Shown here one piece after another: positions 17,066 to 25,657 of a stretch of 64,000 nucleotides of DNA. The translations under genes were made by a program, and so were the position numbers. Location of the stretch: positions 1 to 64,000 of the forward strand of contig NZ_JACHCQ010000017.1 in the NCBI RefSeq assembly GCF_014205835.1. Reading direction: 5' to 3'. Within the stretch, counting starts at the first letter, position 1; each line of letters begins with the position of its first letter. This stretch comes from Pedobacter sp. AK013 (GTDB lineage Bacteria; Bacteroidota; Bacteroidia; Sphingobacteriales; Sphingobacteriaceae). The notes under the pieces are model-generated. The model did not search any database, was not told the origin of the DNA, and worked only from the letters and a program-made list of their open reading frames with translations.

Positions 17066-19360
17066 TCAAAGCGTAGCCGGCTGATCTTGGAGATAAAAGA
17101 TCAATTCCCCGCCCTTAACCAGCAATTGATGTGTAATTTGGTTTTGGGTAAAAGATTTTCCATTTAAAATGATTTTTGAGCTATAAATAGATTTTTTACT
17201 CTTTTTAATGGTTGTTATGGTTAACTTTTTACCATTGCTGAAAGATATTACTGCCCGTTTAAATAAAGGACTTGTGAGCTGATAGTTTCCTGAAACAGGA
17301 TCTGCCGGGTAAAAACCAAGAGCTGCAAATACATACCAGGCCGACATTTGTCCGGCATCATCGTTGCCGCTTAATCCACCCGCACCTTCATCATATTCTT
17401 CCGCCAAAATACGCGATATTTGCAGCTGCGTTTTCCAGGGAGAGTTGGTATAATTATACAAAAACGGGATCTGGTGGCCAGGTTCGTTTCCATGCCAATA
17501 TTCCTTTTTATCGAAAAGGGAATCCAGCTCATTTTCGAGATTTTTACGACCGCCCATTAATTTAATCAATCCAGGCATATCATGGGGGATGTAAAAAGTA
17601 TACTGTCTTGGGGTTCCTTCGGTAATATATGGTTCACGGTGATCGGGATAAAAAGGCTTGTACCAGCTGCCATTGGCAAAGCGGCCTCTAACCATCCCAA
17701 CACTTGGATCAAAGATATTCTGGTAGTTGAGTGATCGATTAAGAAGTTGTTGGTAATCGGCTTCCTTACCCAGATCTTTAGCAATGCTTGCAAGCGCATA
17801 GTCATCATAAGCATACTCCAAGGTCCGGCTCACCTGTTCTCTCTTATGATAAGCATTTGGAATGCTATCTTCCATGGGTATATAACCATATTTTAGATAA
17901 CTGTTAATGCCGCGGCGGCCTTTGCCATTGAGATACGCTGCAGAATCGGGCATTTGAAAAGCATTTTGGCGCATTAAGCGATAGGCTTCCTTTACATCGT
18001 AACCACGAATGCCCTTGTTATAGGCCGAAGCCAGAAAAGTAGTAGCGTGGTCGCCAATCATGGCTGCAGTATAATTATTCCAACAGGGGAAAATGGGTAG
18101 CCAACCACCTTGTTGCCCTTTTAGTACCAATGAATTGGCGAAATCGTTGGCCAGATTCGGTTTTAAAAGTTCTACAAGTGGTAGTTGTGCGCGGTAAATA
18201 TCCCACATTGAAAAATCATCATAATAGTTGCCCTTTTTTAAGACTTTTTTCATGTAGTTACCTGCAAATTGAGGGTATCCTCCATCTACATCATTAAATA
18301 AACGTGGGTGTTGCTGTGCATGGTAAAGTGCAGTATAGAAAATCCGCTTATTTTTTTCATCAGGATCGCTAACTTTTATCTGGCCAAGCGATTGCTCCCA
18401 AACCTGACTGGTTTTAGCCATAATTGTTTCGAAATTAGCTGTGTTAATCTCGGTTTCGAGGTTAAGTTTTGCTGCAGTTATACTGGTAAAAGAAGTGCCA
18501 GCGTAAATATTAATAGTTTCTCCTTTTTGTAGTTTAAAGCCCAGATAAGCACCTAAATCTTTCTGGTTTTTAATAGATTGATGCGCTGAAACACTGGCTC
18601 CGGTAAACACACCACTTGTTGTAAAGCCTTTGTTTATGCGAATAAAAAAATAGCCGCTAAAGCCGGCTGGCTGCCCCCAGCCCTGGTAAATACGGTGAAC
18701 AGGATTATAACCTGAAATTTCACCTCTTTGGCGGTCAATTTTAATATATCCTTTACCCTGATCACTATTTGGAGTAATTAACAGATAAACACTGTCTGCC
18801 TTCAGTGCTGTAATTTTGATTAGGCCACAACGCAAAGTTGCAGTAGCTTCAGCCATCAGGTTATAACTTTGTAAATTGGTTTTGTAATACGCAGGTGTAG
18901 CTACTTCATCCGTATGTGCATAATCAACAGCGTAATCTGTTGGACTGGTTTTCAGTTTTCCGGCAATGGGCATAATGGTAAAGCTACCATAATCTTGCGT
19001 ACACGAGCCGCTGATCCAATGACTTGCCCTGATGCCATAAAATTTTTTATTGTTGTAATAATAGGGGGCAAGGCATTTTTTTTCCGAAAGTTGGGTTTGT
19101 GGCGTCCACTGGGTCATGCTAAAAGGTGGCGCAACGGCTGGTATGGTATTGGCCAGTCTTTCTGTTTTATCTTCTATATGTTGGCTGGCTGGCGTGGTAC
19201 TTGTAGAAGTGCCTGAAAATGGCTGCACGTATCTGATCACAGATTGCTGCGCAAAAGCCACTGCGCCAGTAAGTATGAAAAGAAATAAAGTAGATATGAA
19301 AAATGTTAGCCGTATAACAGCATGCTGACTTCGCATTGTAAATAAGATAACAATTTTCAT
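17066..19360 (-). CDS. GH92 alpha-mannosidase, secreted
   Basis: The 764-residue protein has a signal peptide (hydrophobic stretch ending VAFAQQ; an alternative start is the Met at residue 9). The N-terminal beta-sandwich (PFSGT... to about residue 270) is followed by the (alpha/alpha)6 barrel with the strongly conserved GH92 segment GGLSGNDDAGQMSAWYVFAA near residue 665, which holds the catalytic acids. GH92 enzymes are calcium-dependent exo-alpha-mannosidases, most often alpha-1,2. It is the last gene of the MIOX-SusCD operon, 42 bases after GH89, and would trim mannose in the periplasm. Confidence 0.94.
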   Translation of the reverse strand: MKIVILFTMRSQHAVIRLTFFISTLFLFILTGAVAFAQQSVIRYVQPFSGTSTSTTPASQHIEDKTERLANTIPAVAPPFSMTQWTPQTQLSEKKCLAPYYYNNKKFYGIRASHWISGSCTQDYGSFTIMPIAGKLKTSPTDYAVDYAHTDEVATPAYYKTNLQSYNLMAEATATLRCGLIKITALKADSVYLLITPNSDQGKGYIKIDRQRGEISGYNPVHRIYQGWGQPAGFSGYFFIRINKGFTTSGVFTGASVSAHQSIKNQKDLGAYLGFKLQKGETINIYAGTSFTSITAAKLNLETEINTANFETIMAKTSQVWEQSLGQIKVSDPDEKNKRIFYTALYHAQQHPRLFNDVDGGYPQFAGNYMKKVLKKGNYYDDFSMWDIYRAQLPLVELLKPNLANDFANSLVLKGQQGGWLPIFPCWNNYTAAMIGDHATTFLASAYNKGIRGYDVKEAYRLMRQNAFQMPDSAAYLNGKGRRGINSYLKYGYIPMEDSIPNAYHKREQVSRTLEYAYDDYALASIAKDLGKEADYQQLLNRSLNYQNIFDPSVGMVRGRFANGSWYKPFYPDHREPYITEGTPRQYTFYIPHDMPGLIKLMGGRKNLENELDSLFDKKEYWHGNEPGHQIPFLYNYTNSPWKTQLQISRILAEEYDEGAGGLSGNDDAGQMSAWYVFAALGFYPADPVSGNYQLTSPLFKRAVISFSNGKKLTITTIKKSKKSIYSSKIILNGKSFTQNQITHQLLVKGGELIFYLQDQPATL

Positions 19361-19402
19361 ATCGGTAAAACTATCATATAAGCCCTTTTTACGATGGGGA
19401 AA

Positions 19403-21610
19403 TTACTGGTGTATTATCCCCATGGTTTTGCGGTATTTCTGATACATTTCGAGTGCTAAATTTACAGGGTTTCCAACGGTTTTGGTTGGGTAGTCTTTTC
19501 GTTGATTTACCCATTTCCATTCCCAGTTGCTTATTTCCTCATTAAATTGACTGGTATTAAAATCGTTTTGCTGTTTTAATGATTGTTCGGCGCGGGTAAA
19601 GAAAAGTTGCCATCTTGGTTTATAAAAATCAGTGAGCAAGCCGCTCCACTGTCTACAGGCATACTCATTCAATGGGCTTTTAGCATCGCCCCAAAGGGTA
19701 ATCAGGTCTTTGGCATTCATTTCGTACAGTGCTTTTTCGGCAGGGGTTTCTCCCCATTGCCTTGCATCGCTTACCCATGGCCCAAGCATAAAGTCTTTTC
19801 TACTGGCCAATAGCCTGTCCATATCATCAATCAGCTGTATAAATTTGCTGCTTTCTTTTTTAAATTTAACTAGATCTTTTTTGCGATAGGCCGCAACTAT
19901 GTTTCTTTGTATAGGCAGAGCGTAATTGGCCATTACCTGCCGGGTAATATCAACCAGATCGTATTGAAAGCCATCACTGGTTTTGCAAAATGCTGCGGCT
20001 TTTACAAATTCATCCCAACCTAACAACAAATCTTTTTCCCGGTAATTTAAGGTGGTTTTTGCCCAACGGGTTAGAGAATCGAAGGTAGGACGTGCCTGAA
20101 TAATCGATTCGGCACCATCTCTTATATATTTGTCAGCCGGCACGTTGTAAACAGTTTTCCGTAATATCTCCCAGCCTTTTAAAGCATTTACATTACTTTT
20201 TCCGTAGCGGTTACGCACAAATTTAGGTAGCCAGGTTTTCAGATCTATAGGTTTAGACTGCCAGGTATTGTCCATCATCAGCTCATAAAGCACTGGATTT
20301 TGTTCTATACCTTCCATACTGAGGCCTATGCCTTTCATTTTACCACTTTGTGGATTGTTAAGGGCTTCGGCTGGCGCAGTTGCCACTACATCCATCCGGC
20401 CAAAGAGGTTGGTATTGCCGCCAAAGTTGTGCAGCATATTCCATATCCACGGTTTACCATAAAAACCTTGTGTGCGTTTCCAAACCGGCTCAATTTCAGT
20501 TGCAAGATCCAGTAAAATCATCTTATCGTTCGGCACAGCCTTTAATAAGGCCTCTGTTTGTGGTTCTTTCCAAAATTTTCTATCACTGTAAAACAGCCAT
20601 CCCTGCATTACCCATACGGCCTTCGGATCAGCTTGTGCCATGCCATCGTAAACCCTTGCGCTCAGTTTACCTAAAAACTCCGGATCGGCAGAAGGTGGCT
20701 CATTCTCGTTAAAAGTATCGGCCGAGTAAAGGTGATCGGTGCCCAATAATTCGGTTTGTTTTTGTAGAAATTTCTTCCCGATCTGGGCAAACATCGGATC
20801 TTCCGAATCAAGGATATAGGTATCGGCAAAGCCATTGGTCCAGTTGGTGGCTTTTAATTTAGCATTTGGGAATTTGTTTTTGAACGCTGCCGGCACATGT
20901 CCGGTAAAGGCTGGTAGTACCGGTTTCATCCCCAGCGATCTTTGCCGGACCAAAATTTTCTTTTGCAGTTCAAAGTGGCTTTTCATCCAGCTTATCGGAA
21001 GTGGGCCACCCCAACCATCAATATTACCCATCCAAAACCACGAGAAATAGGCAGGTCCGGTGAAAAAACCTTTAAGTTCCTCATCTGAAAAGCCCATTTC
21101 TTTATATAAAAGGTACCAGGTATATTCTTCGCCTGTAATGGCAAGGGGCATGTTGATACCATGTAAGGCCATCCAGTCTATCTCTTTTTCCCAACGCGAC
21201 CAATCCCACCAGCTCATACTGTAATTAAAAGTACAGTAGTTTAAATAGTAACGATAATCGTAAGGTGTTTCCTTTCTTATTTTCGTTTTTACGGCAGGTA
21301 GGGTAGCAGGTAGATTTAAATTGGTACCATTCCAGGTCATCTGGCAGTGCGCGTATTCAGTTAAATAATGATAAAAAGCCGAAGCTAGGGCAACACCACT
21401 GCTGCCGCTAAGTACGATCTTGTTATTTTTGCTTTCAATTTCAAAAACATCTTTCCCGTTTACTGCAGCAATACTTTTGGTAACAAAGGCCTGGTGTTGT
21501 TTTGGTAAAATCCGCGCAATAAGTTGATTAGATGAGGCCAGGTAAACCTGAGACCATAGGTTATTGAACGATAGTACAAGCAGCGCTACAAATAGTATTT
21601 TTATTTTCAT
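19403..21610 (-). CDS. GH89 alpha-N-acetylglucosaminidase
   Basis: The 735-residue enzyme resembles human lysosomal NAGLU throughout. After a signal peptide (cleaved near LWSQ) comes a small N-domain, then a TIM barrel containing YYLNYCTFNYSMSWWDWSRW, the acid/base region LYSADTFNENEPPS (around residue 300) and the second catalytic Glu in GLSMEGIEQNP, then a helical C-domain. It cleaves terminal alpha-linked GlcNAc, not free-amine GlcN. It starts one base after the HGSNAT-like gene ends, so tight cotranslation of acetyltransferase and glycosidase is likely. Confidence 0.95.
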   Translation of the reverse strand: MKIKILFVALLVLSFNNLWSQVYLASSNQLIARILPKQHQAFVTKSIAAVNGKDVFEIESKNNKIVLSGSSGVALASAFYHYLTEYAHCQMTWNGTNLNLPATLPAVKTKIRKETPYDYRYYLNYCTFNYSMSWWDWSRWEKEIDWMALHGINMPLAITGEEYTWYLLYKEMGFSDEELKGFFTGPAYFSWFWMGNIDGWGGPLPISWMKSHFELQKKILVRQRSLGMKPVLPAFTGHVPAAFKNKFPNAKLKATNWTNGFADTYILDSEDPMFAQIGKKFLQKQTELLGTDHLYSADTFNENEPPSADPEFLGKLSARVYDGMAQADPKAVWVMQGWLFYSDRKFWKEPQTEALLKAVPNDKMILLDLATEIEPVWKRTQGFYGKPWIWNMLHNFGGNTNLFGRMDVVATAPAEALNNPQSGKMKGIGLSMEGIEQNPVLYELMMDNTWQSKPIDLKTWLPKFVRNRYGKSNVNALKGWEILRKTVYNVPADKYIRDGAESIIQARPTFDSLTRWAKTTLNYREKDLLLGWDEFVKAAAFCKTSDGFQYDLVDITRQVMANYALPIQRNIVAAYRKKDLVKFKKESSKFIQLIDDMDRLLASRKDFMLGPWVSDARQWGETPAEKALYEMNAKDLITLWGDAKSPLNEYACRQWSGLLTDFYKPRWQLFFTRAEQSLKQQNDFNTSQFNEEISNWEWKWVNQRKDYPTKTVGNPVNLALEMYQKYRKTMGIIHQ

Positions 21611-21611
21611 A

Positions 21612-22844
21612 TTAAATTTTTAGGAACCACTTTTTATCAAAGAGGAACTTTAAGCCAAACAATTGTATTAAGAGTACACCAGTCCATACGCCGGCCTGTT
21701 GCCATGCAATAGGGATAGTATTAATGATTCCACCGAAGAGGAAGTTAGAAGTAGATTCGAAATTGAACAGGCCGTGAGCGAAAATATAAATTAATATCGA
21801 ATTGGTACCTATCCATATCATGGGCATGCACCATTTTTGATAACTGCACACATCGATAAAATAATAGAAGAGCGAAAAAAGTATAATGCTCCAGCCACCT
21901 GCAAAGAGTACGAAAGTACTGGTCCACATGATTTTGTTGATGGGAAAAAGGAAGTTGCCAACTAGTGCAATTAACAGTAATGCAATACCTGCAATGATTA
22001 AATACAATGCTTTTTTATTGGGATCGGGACATACTGTTTTATTCTTTATAAATGAACCGGTAAATATGCCTAGCATGGCGGAGCAAATGGCTGGCAAAGT
22101 GCTCAGTAAACCTTCCGGATCGTAAACTGTACGGTGAAGCTTACCAGGAAGTATTAAACGATCTATATAAGCGGAAAGATTGCCTTCTGGGGTGAGTATG
22201 CCACTACCAAAACCTGGAACAGGCACAAAACGCATGATAAGGTAATAGCCAACTAGGATAGATACAAACCAGGTTATCTGTTTTTTAAGCGGGTTATTGA
22301 GGTAAATTAAAGCGGCAAAAAAGGTTGCCAGACCGATTCGGCCCAGTACACTGGCAAAACGGATGTGCTCATAACCTTTCCACTGCAGCATGCCGTTAAC
22401 CACCATACCCAGTAAAATTAAAATCAGCGTTCTTTTAATCAGCGCATAATAAATCTTACCAGTTGAAGCACTCCCGGTCTCTTTATCCGTAAAATATTTC
22501 TGATAAGAAAAAGGCATAGATACCCCTGAAATAAATATAAAAAGTGGGAAAATAAGGTCGTAGAAAGTAAAACCATTCCAGGGCGAATGGTGTAATTGGT
22601 TACTGATGCCAACCAATATCCTTTCTAATAAGGAAAGACCCGGATGGGTTGCAATGGTCCAGTCGTAGGGGCTTTGTACCAATGCATGGTCTTCTTTAAT
22701 GCCATGGGCCAAACCATGAAAAATACCTTCGCCGCTCACAATCCAAAACATATCAAAGCCACGCAAGGCATCGAGCGAAAGTAGCCGTTTAGGTTTCTCT
22801 GCTGTTTGTACTGTTGAAGTAACTGTGCTGTTTGGTTGATCCAT
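21612..22844 (-). CDS. HGSNAT-like membrane acetyltransferase (DUF5009)
   Basis: The 410-residue polytopic protein has about ten membrane helices. It begins RLLSLDALRGFDMF, the acyltransferase-family opening, and holds HHSPWNGFTFYDLIFPLF at about residues 85-102. This matches the segment of human heparan-alpha-glucosaminide N-acetyltransferase that carries its active His; His86 is the equivalent. Such proteins pass an acetyl group from cytoplasmic acetyl-CoA across the membrane to terminal alpha-glucosamine. Position between a phosphoesterase and GH89 makes the order acetylate-then-cleave very likely; the chemistry itself is inferred. Confidence 0.88.
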   Translation of the reverse strand: MDQPNSTVTSTVQTAEKPKRLLSLDALRGFDMFWIVSGEGIFHGLAHGIKEDHALVQSPYDWTIATHPGLSLLERILVGISNQLHHSPWNGFTFYDLIFPLFIFISGVSMPFSYQKYFTDKETGSASTGKIYYALIKRTLILILLGMVVNGMLQWKGYEHIRFASVLGRIGLATFFAALIYLNNPLKKQITWFVSILVGYYLIMRFVPVPGFGSGILTPEGNLSAYIDRLILPGKLHRTVYDPEGLLSTLPAICSAMLGIFTGSFIKNKTVCPDPNKKALYLIIAGIALLLIALVGNFLFPINKIMWTSTFVLFAGGWSIILFSLFYYFIDVCSYQKWCMPMIWIGTNSILIYIFAHGLFNFESTSNFLFGGIINTIPIAWQQAGVWTGVLLIQLFGLKFLFDKKWFLKI

Positions 22845-22868
22845 GGTACTGACGGTGTTTATTTTGGA

Positions 22869-23846
22869 TTATTTTTTAATGAGTGTGTTATAAATAATCT
22901 CGCCCTGATCGTTAATGGCTTGTACGCGTAATTGGTTGTTGTTAACCGAGAATAACATAAAACCATATTCTGATGCCACCATTTCGGCATCGGCAATGAG
23001 TTTTACAGGTGTTTTTTCGGAAGCTGAACCAGAAATAAAATAATGTGTTTTTCCGGCAGGTTTAATGTACTGCATACTGTGTTCGTGCCCGGTAAGATAC
23101 ACATCTACGCCGTATTTTTCAAAAGTTGATTTTAACGAATTGCGTACAGCTTTGGTATCATATGCCTCGGTTCGGCTGCCGCCAGTATAAATAGGATGGT
23201 GGCCTACAACAATTCTCCATTTAATTGTAGGGTCAGCATCAGCCAGAGTTTTAGTCAGCCAACGTTTCTGCGCCGTGGTGTCTTGGCCTTTAACATTTGG
23301 GCCATATTCAGCATTGCTGTAAAATTCGGGTATAAGTGGGTTTGTGTCAATAAAAGCAATTAACACCTGGTTATTGAGATCCCCATTGATGGGGAATTTT
23401 TTTGCATAGTAACGGGCAGGCATTTTCCATCTTCTGCTGATTTTGGAGTATTCGACCTGTGCATCTGGATTGGATTTGTAATCGTGGTTACCAAGAACCA
23501 CATACCAGTCCCATTGCAGGGAAAAATCGGTATAAATATCTTCGAAAGAGTATTTAAAAGATGGGTCTTGAGCGCTGATTACACCACTGGGATAAAAATT
23601 ATCGCCGGTAGAAATGATAAAATTAGCCTTAACATCAGATGCCGTAATACCCATCTGCTTGGCTACCTGCTTTTGATGATCGGCACCGTTACGGCCCCAA
23701 TCGCCCATGGCGATGAAATTTAAAGCATTACTCTCTTTAATCAGGTTTTTTGTTGCTGAGTTGGCCTGGGCTGAATTTTTTATTAAAGTTTGTGCATGTA
23801 AAACGGAAGGAAGCAACACTATAGATAAAAGTAGTCGTTTAATCAT
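22869..23846 (-). CDS. Secreted metallophosphoesterase, purple-acid-phosphatase type
   Basis: The 325-residue protein has a signal peptide (cleaved after LHAQ). The calcineurin-like metal motifs occur in order: MGDWGRNG (about residues 46-53), STGDNFYPSG, VLGNHDY, VVGHHPIYTGG and LTGHEHSMQ. The arrangement is that of tartrate-resistant acid phosphatase rather than the diesterase CpdA. It would remove phosphate from glycan or lipid-derived esters in the periplasm. It is cotranscribed with the acetyltransferase and GH89 (24-base gap) and separated from SusD by a palindromic element. Confidence 0.92.
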   Translation of the reverse strand: MIKRLLLSIVLLPSVLHAQTLIKNSAQANSATKNLIKESNALNFIAMGDWGRNGADHQKQVAKQMGITASDVKANFIISTGDNFYPSGVISAQDPSFKYSFEDIYTDFSLQWDWYVVLGNHDYKSNPDAQVEYSKISRRWKMPARYYAKKFPINGDLNNQVLIAFIDTNPLIPEFYSNAEYGPNVKGQDTTAQKRWLTKTLADADPTIKWRIVVGHHPIYTGGSRTEAYDTKAVRNSLKSTFEKYGVDVYLTGHEHSMQYIKPAGKTHYFISGSASEKTPVKLIADAEMVASEYGFMLFSVNNNQLRVQAINDQGEIIYNTLIKK

Positions 23847-23892
23847 AGAGAAGGATTGAAATGTTTAAAATGATTTAAGCCATCTAATGCGA

Positions 23893-24033
23893 AGAAGAGG
23901 GTGTATCATCGGATTTATTTTTCTAGAAGTTTGTCACGTTGAGCCTGTCGAAACGCCTCTCACGGTGTTTGAGCAGATCCTTCCACAAGCTCAGGATGAC
24001 AATTCTATATTTATTTATGATACAACCTCTTCT
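23893..24033. repeat. Nested palindromic element (MITE/REP-like)
   Basis: Outer arms AGAAGAGGGTGTATCAT (23893-23909) and ATGATACAACCTCTTCT (24017-24033) are inverted repeats with one mismatch. Inside lies a second imperfect inverted repeat, 23931-24002, whose ends are TTGTCA and TGACAA and whose interior includes GAGCCTGTCGAAACG and AAGCTCAGGATGACAA. It fills most of the 201-base gap between SusD and the phosphoesterase gene. I associate this sequence style with dispersed elements in Pedobacter and relatives; that is memory, not a search. Confidence 0.75.
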
Positions 24034-24047
24034 AAGAAAAATGTATA

Positions 24048-25646
24048 TTAATTGTATCCGGGATTTTGTTTTAATTTAGGATTTAATATAATGGCTGATG
24101 CCGGTATTGGCATTAACCTATGGAAAGTCTGTGCATCTGTTTTAAAGCCCCACGTTCCTTCATACTTACCGAAACGGATCATATCGTTACGGTGCCAGCA
24201 TTCCCAGGCCATTTCTCTGCAACGCTCTTTATATAAGTCTTCCAAGGTAACTGATGTCCATGCAGGTGAAGTTGTACGAACAGCACGTATCTGATTTACC
24301 AATGATAAAGCAGTTTGCCCTTGCGTAGGTGTTGCACCCCTTAATATTGCTTCTGCTTTCATTAATAAAATATCAGAATACCTAAAAACTGGCACGTCGT
24401 TATTTTGGTTTCTGCTTGATGATGTACTATCGCAGTAAAATTTATTGTTTCTGTACCCCATATTCCAGGCGATTTCATCATTTCCAGCATCAAAAGGTCT
24501 AGATGCATCTCTAAGGGTAACATTTGGTGTAATGTCTACCTGGTAGGTGAGTGCAGCTGAACCATCAGAACCTGCATAAAATTGATCGTATCCTTTTTTA
24601 GTGGTCGCTACTGTTACTGGTGAGCCATCATAATAAGTCTGCAATCCTTTTATCCATTGTGCATTCCTTTTATCATTCGGATCATTGAAATTAGCATAAT
24701 ACTCTGGCAAGGTGCTCATTGGTGCACTTGGCGTAAATTTTAAGCTGTATTTTCGCTGTAAAGAGCGTGGTAATGAGTAACGCGAATAAATCATGGTACC
24801 ATTACTAAAACCTGGATCGAAAGGGATGGCAAAAATAAATTCTTTGATCTGAGGGCCGTTATCAATAAAGAACATTTTTCTGTAATCGCTTTCCAAACTG
24901 TAAGGAGAGCCCGAGGCACCAATAATGGCATCGCACATGGCCACAGCATCATTATAACGTTGAGTTCCGGTATACACTTCGGCATTTAAGTACATCTTGG
25001 CCAATATAGCATAGGCAGTATATTTATTTGGACGGCCATATGTAGCTGTTCCTACGGCGCTGCTTAAATTTGGCAATACTTCTTTAAGTTCTGCCTCAAT
25101 AAAATTAAAAACTTCAAGGCGTGTTTTGGTTTCGGGCGGCGTAGTTTGGCCGAAAGTGGTTACAATCGGAATATTACCCCATAAATCCATCATCATAAAA
25201 AATGCTAAAGCCCTGGTAGCCCTCACTTCAGCTACTGCTACTGTTTTTCCCGGAGATTCAGGCGCGTCTTTCAGTAAAAATAAGCTTTGATTTGCCTTAC
25301 TGATGGTTGCTGAAAGCCATCCCCAGCCACTATTAATATGTCCGTTGTCTTTAGTCCACGAGTGTTTATGGTGCATTTCAAATACCCCTCCATCGTACCA
25401 GTTTCCGCCTCGGGCAGGCATAATGGATTCGTCGGTACTTAACGATTGCATAAAGAAATAATCGGTACTCCAGTTTTGGCGAAGCTGTACATATACCTGG
25501 CCGGTTAACTGAATAAAGTGCTGGTCTGTTTGAGGAAATGTTTCAGGAGTTAGCTGTGTTTCCACTTTTAAATCCAGTTTATGGCAGGAAGTTAATACGC
25601 CTAGCGATAACGCAGTTCCCGCAATATATTTGATAAGATTTTTCAT
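24048..25646 (-). CDS. SusD/RagB-family nutrient-binding lipoprotein
   Basis: The 532-residue lipoprotein has a signal peptide with lipobox LTSC near residue 20. It shows the SusD fold's TPR-like N-half and the C-terminal SusD family motif (VPVFRYSDILLMKAEAILRG, then CREMAWECWHRNDMIRFGKY). It caps the SusC channel at the cell surface and binds oligosaccharides. It begins 11 bases after the SusC stop. Ligand specificity cannot be told from the sequence. Confidence 0.96.
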   Translation of the reverse strand: MKNLIKYIAGTALSLGVLTSCHKLDLKVETQLTPETFPQTDQHFIQLTGQVYVQLRQNWSTDYFFMQSLSTDESIMPARGGNWYDGGVFEMHHKHSWTKDNGHINSGWGWLSATISKANQSLFLLKDAPESPGKTVAVAEVRATRALAFFMMMDLWGNIPIVTTFGQTTPPETKTRLEVFNFIEAELKEVLPNLSSAVGTATYGRPNKYTAYAILAKMYLNAEVYTGTQRYNDAVAMCDAIIGASGSPYSLESDYRKMFFIDNGPQIKEFIFAIPFDPGFSNGTMIYSRYSLPRSLQRKYSLKFTPSAPMSTLPEYYANFNDPNDKRNAQWIKGLQTYYDGSPVTVATTKKGYDQFYAGSDGSAALTYQVDITPNVTLRDASRPFDAGNDEIAWNMGYRNNKFYCDSTSSSRNQNNDVPVFRYSDILLMKAEAILRGATPTQGQTALSLVNQIRAVRTTSPAWTSVTLEDLYKERCREMAWECWHRNDMIRFGKYEGTWGFKTDAQTFHRLMPIPASAIILNPKLKQNPGYN

Positions 25647-25657
25647 CTTTTTAAGTT

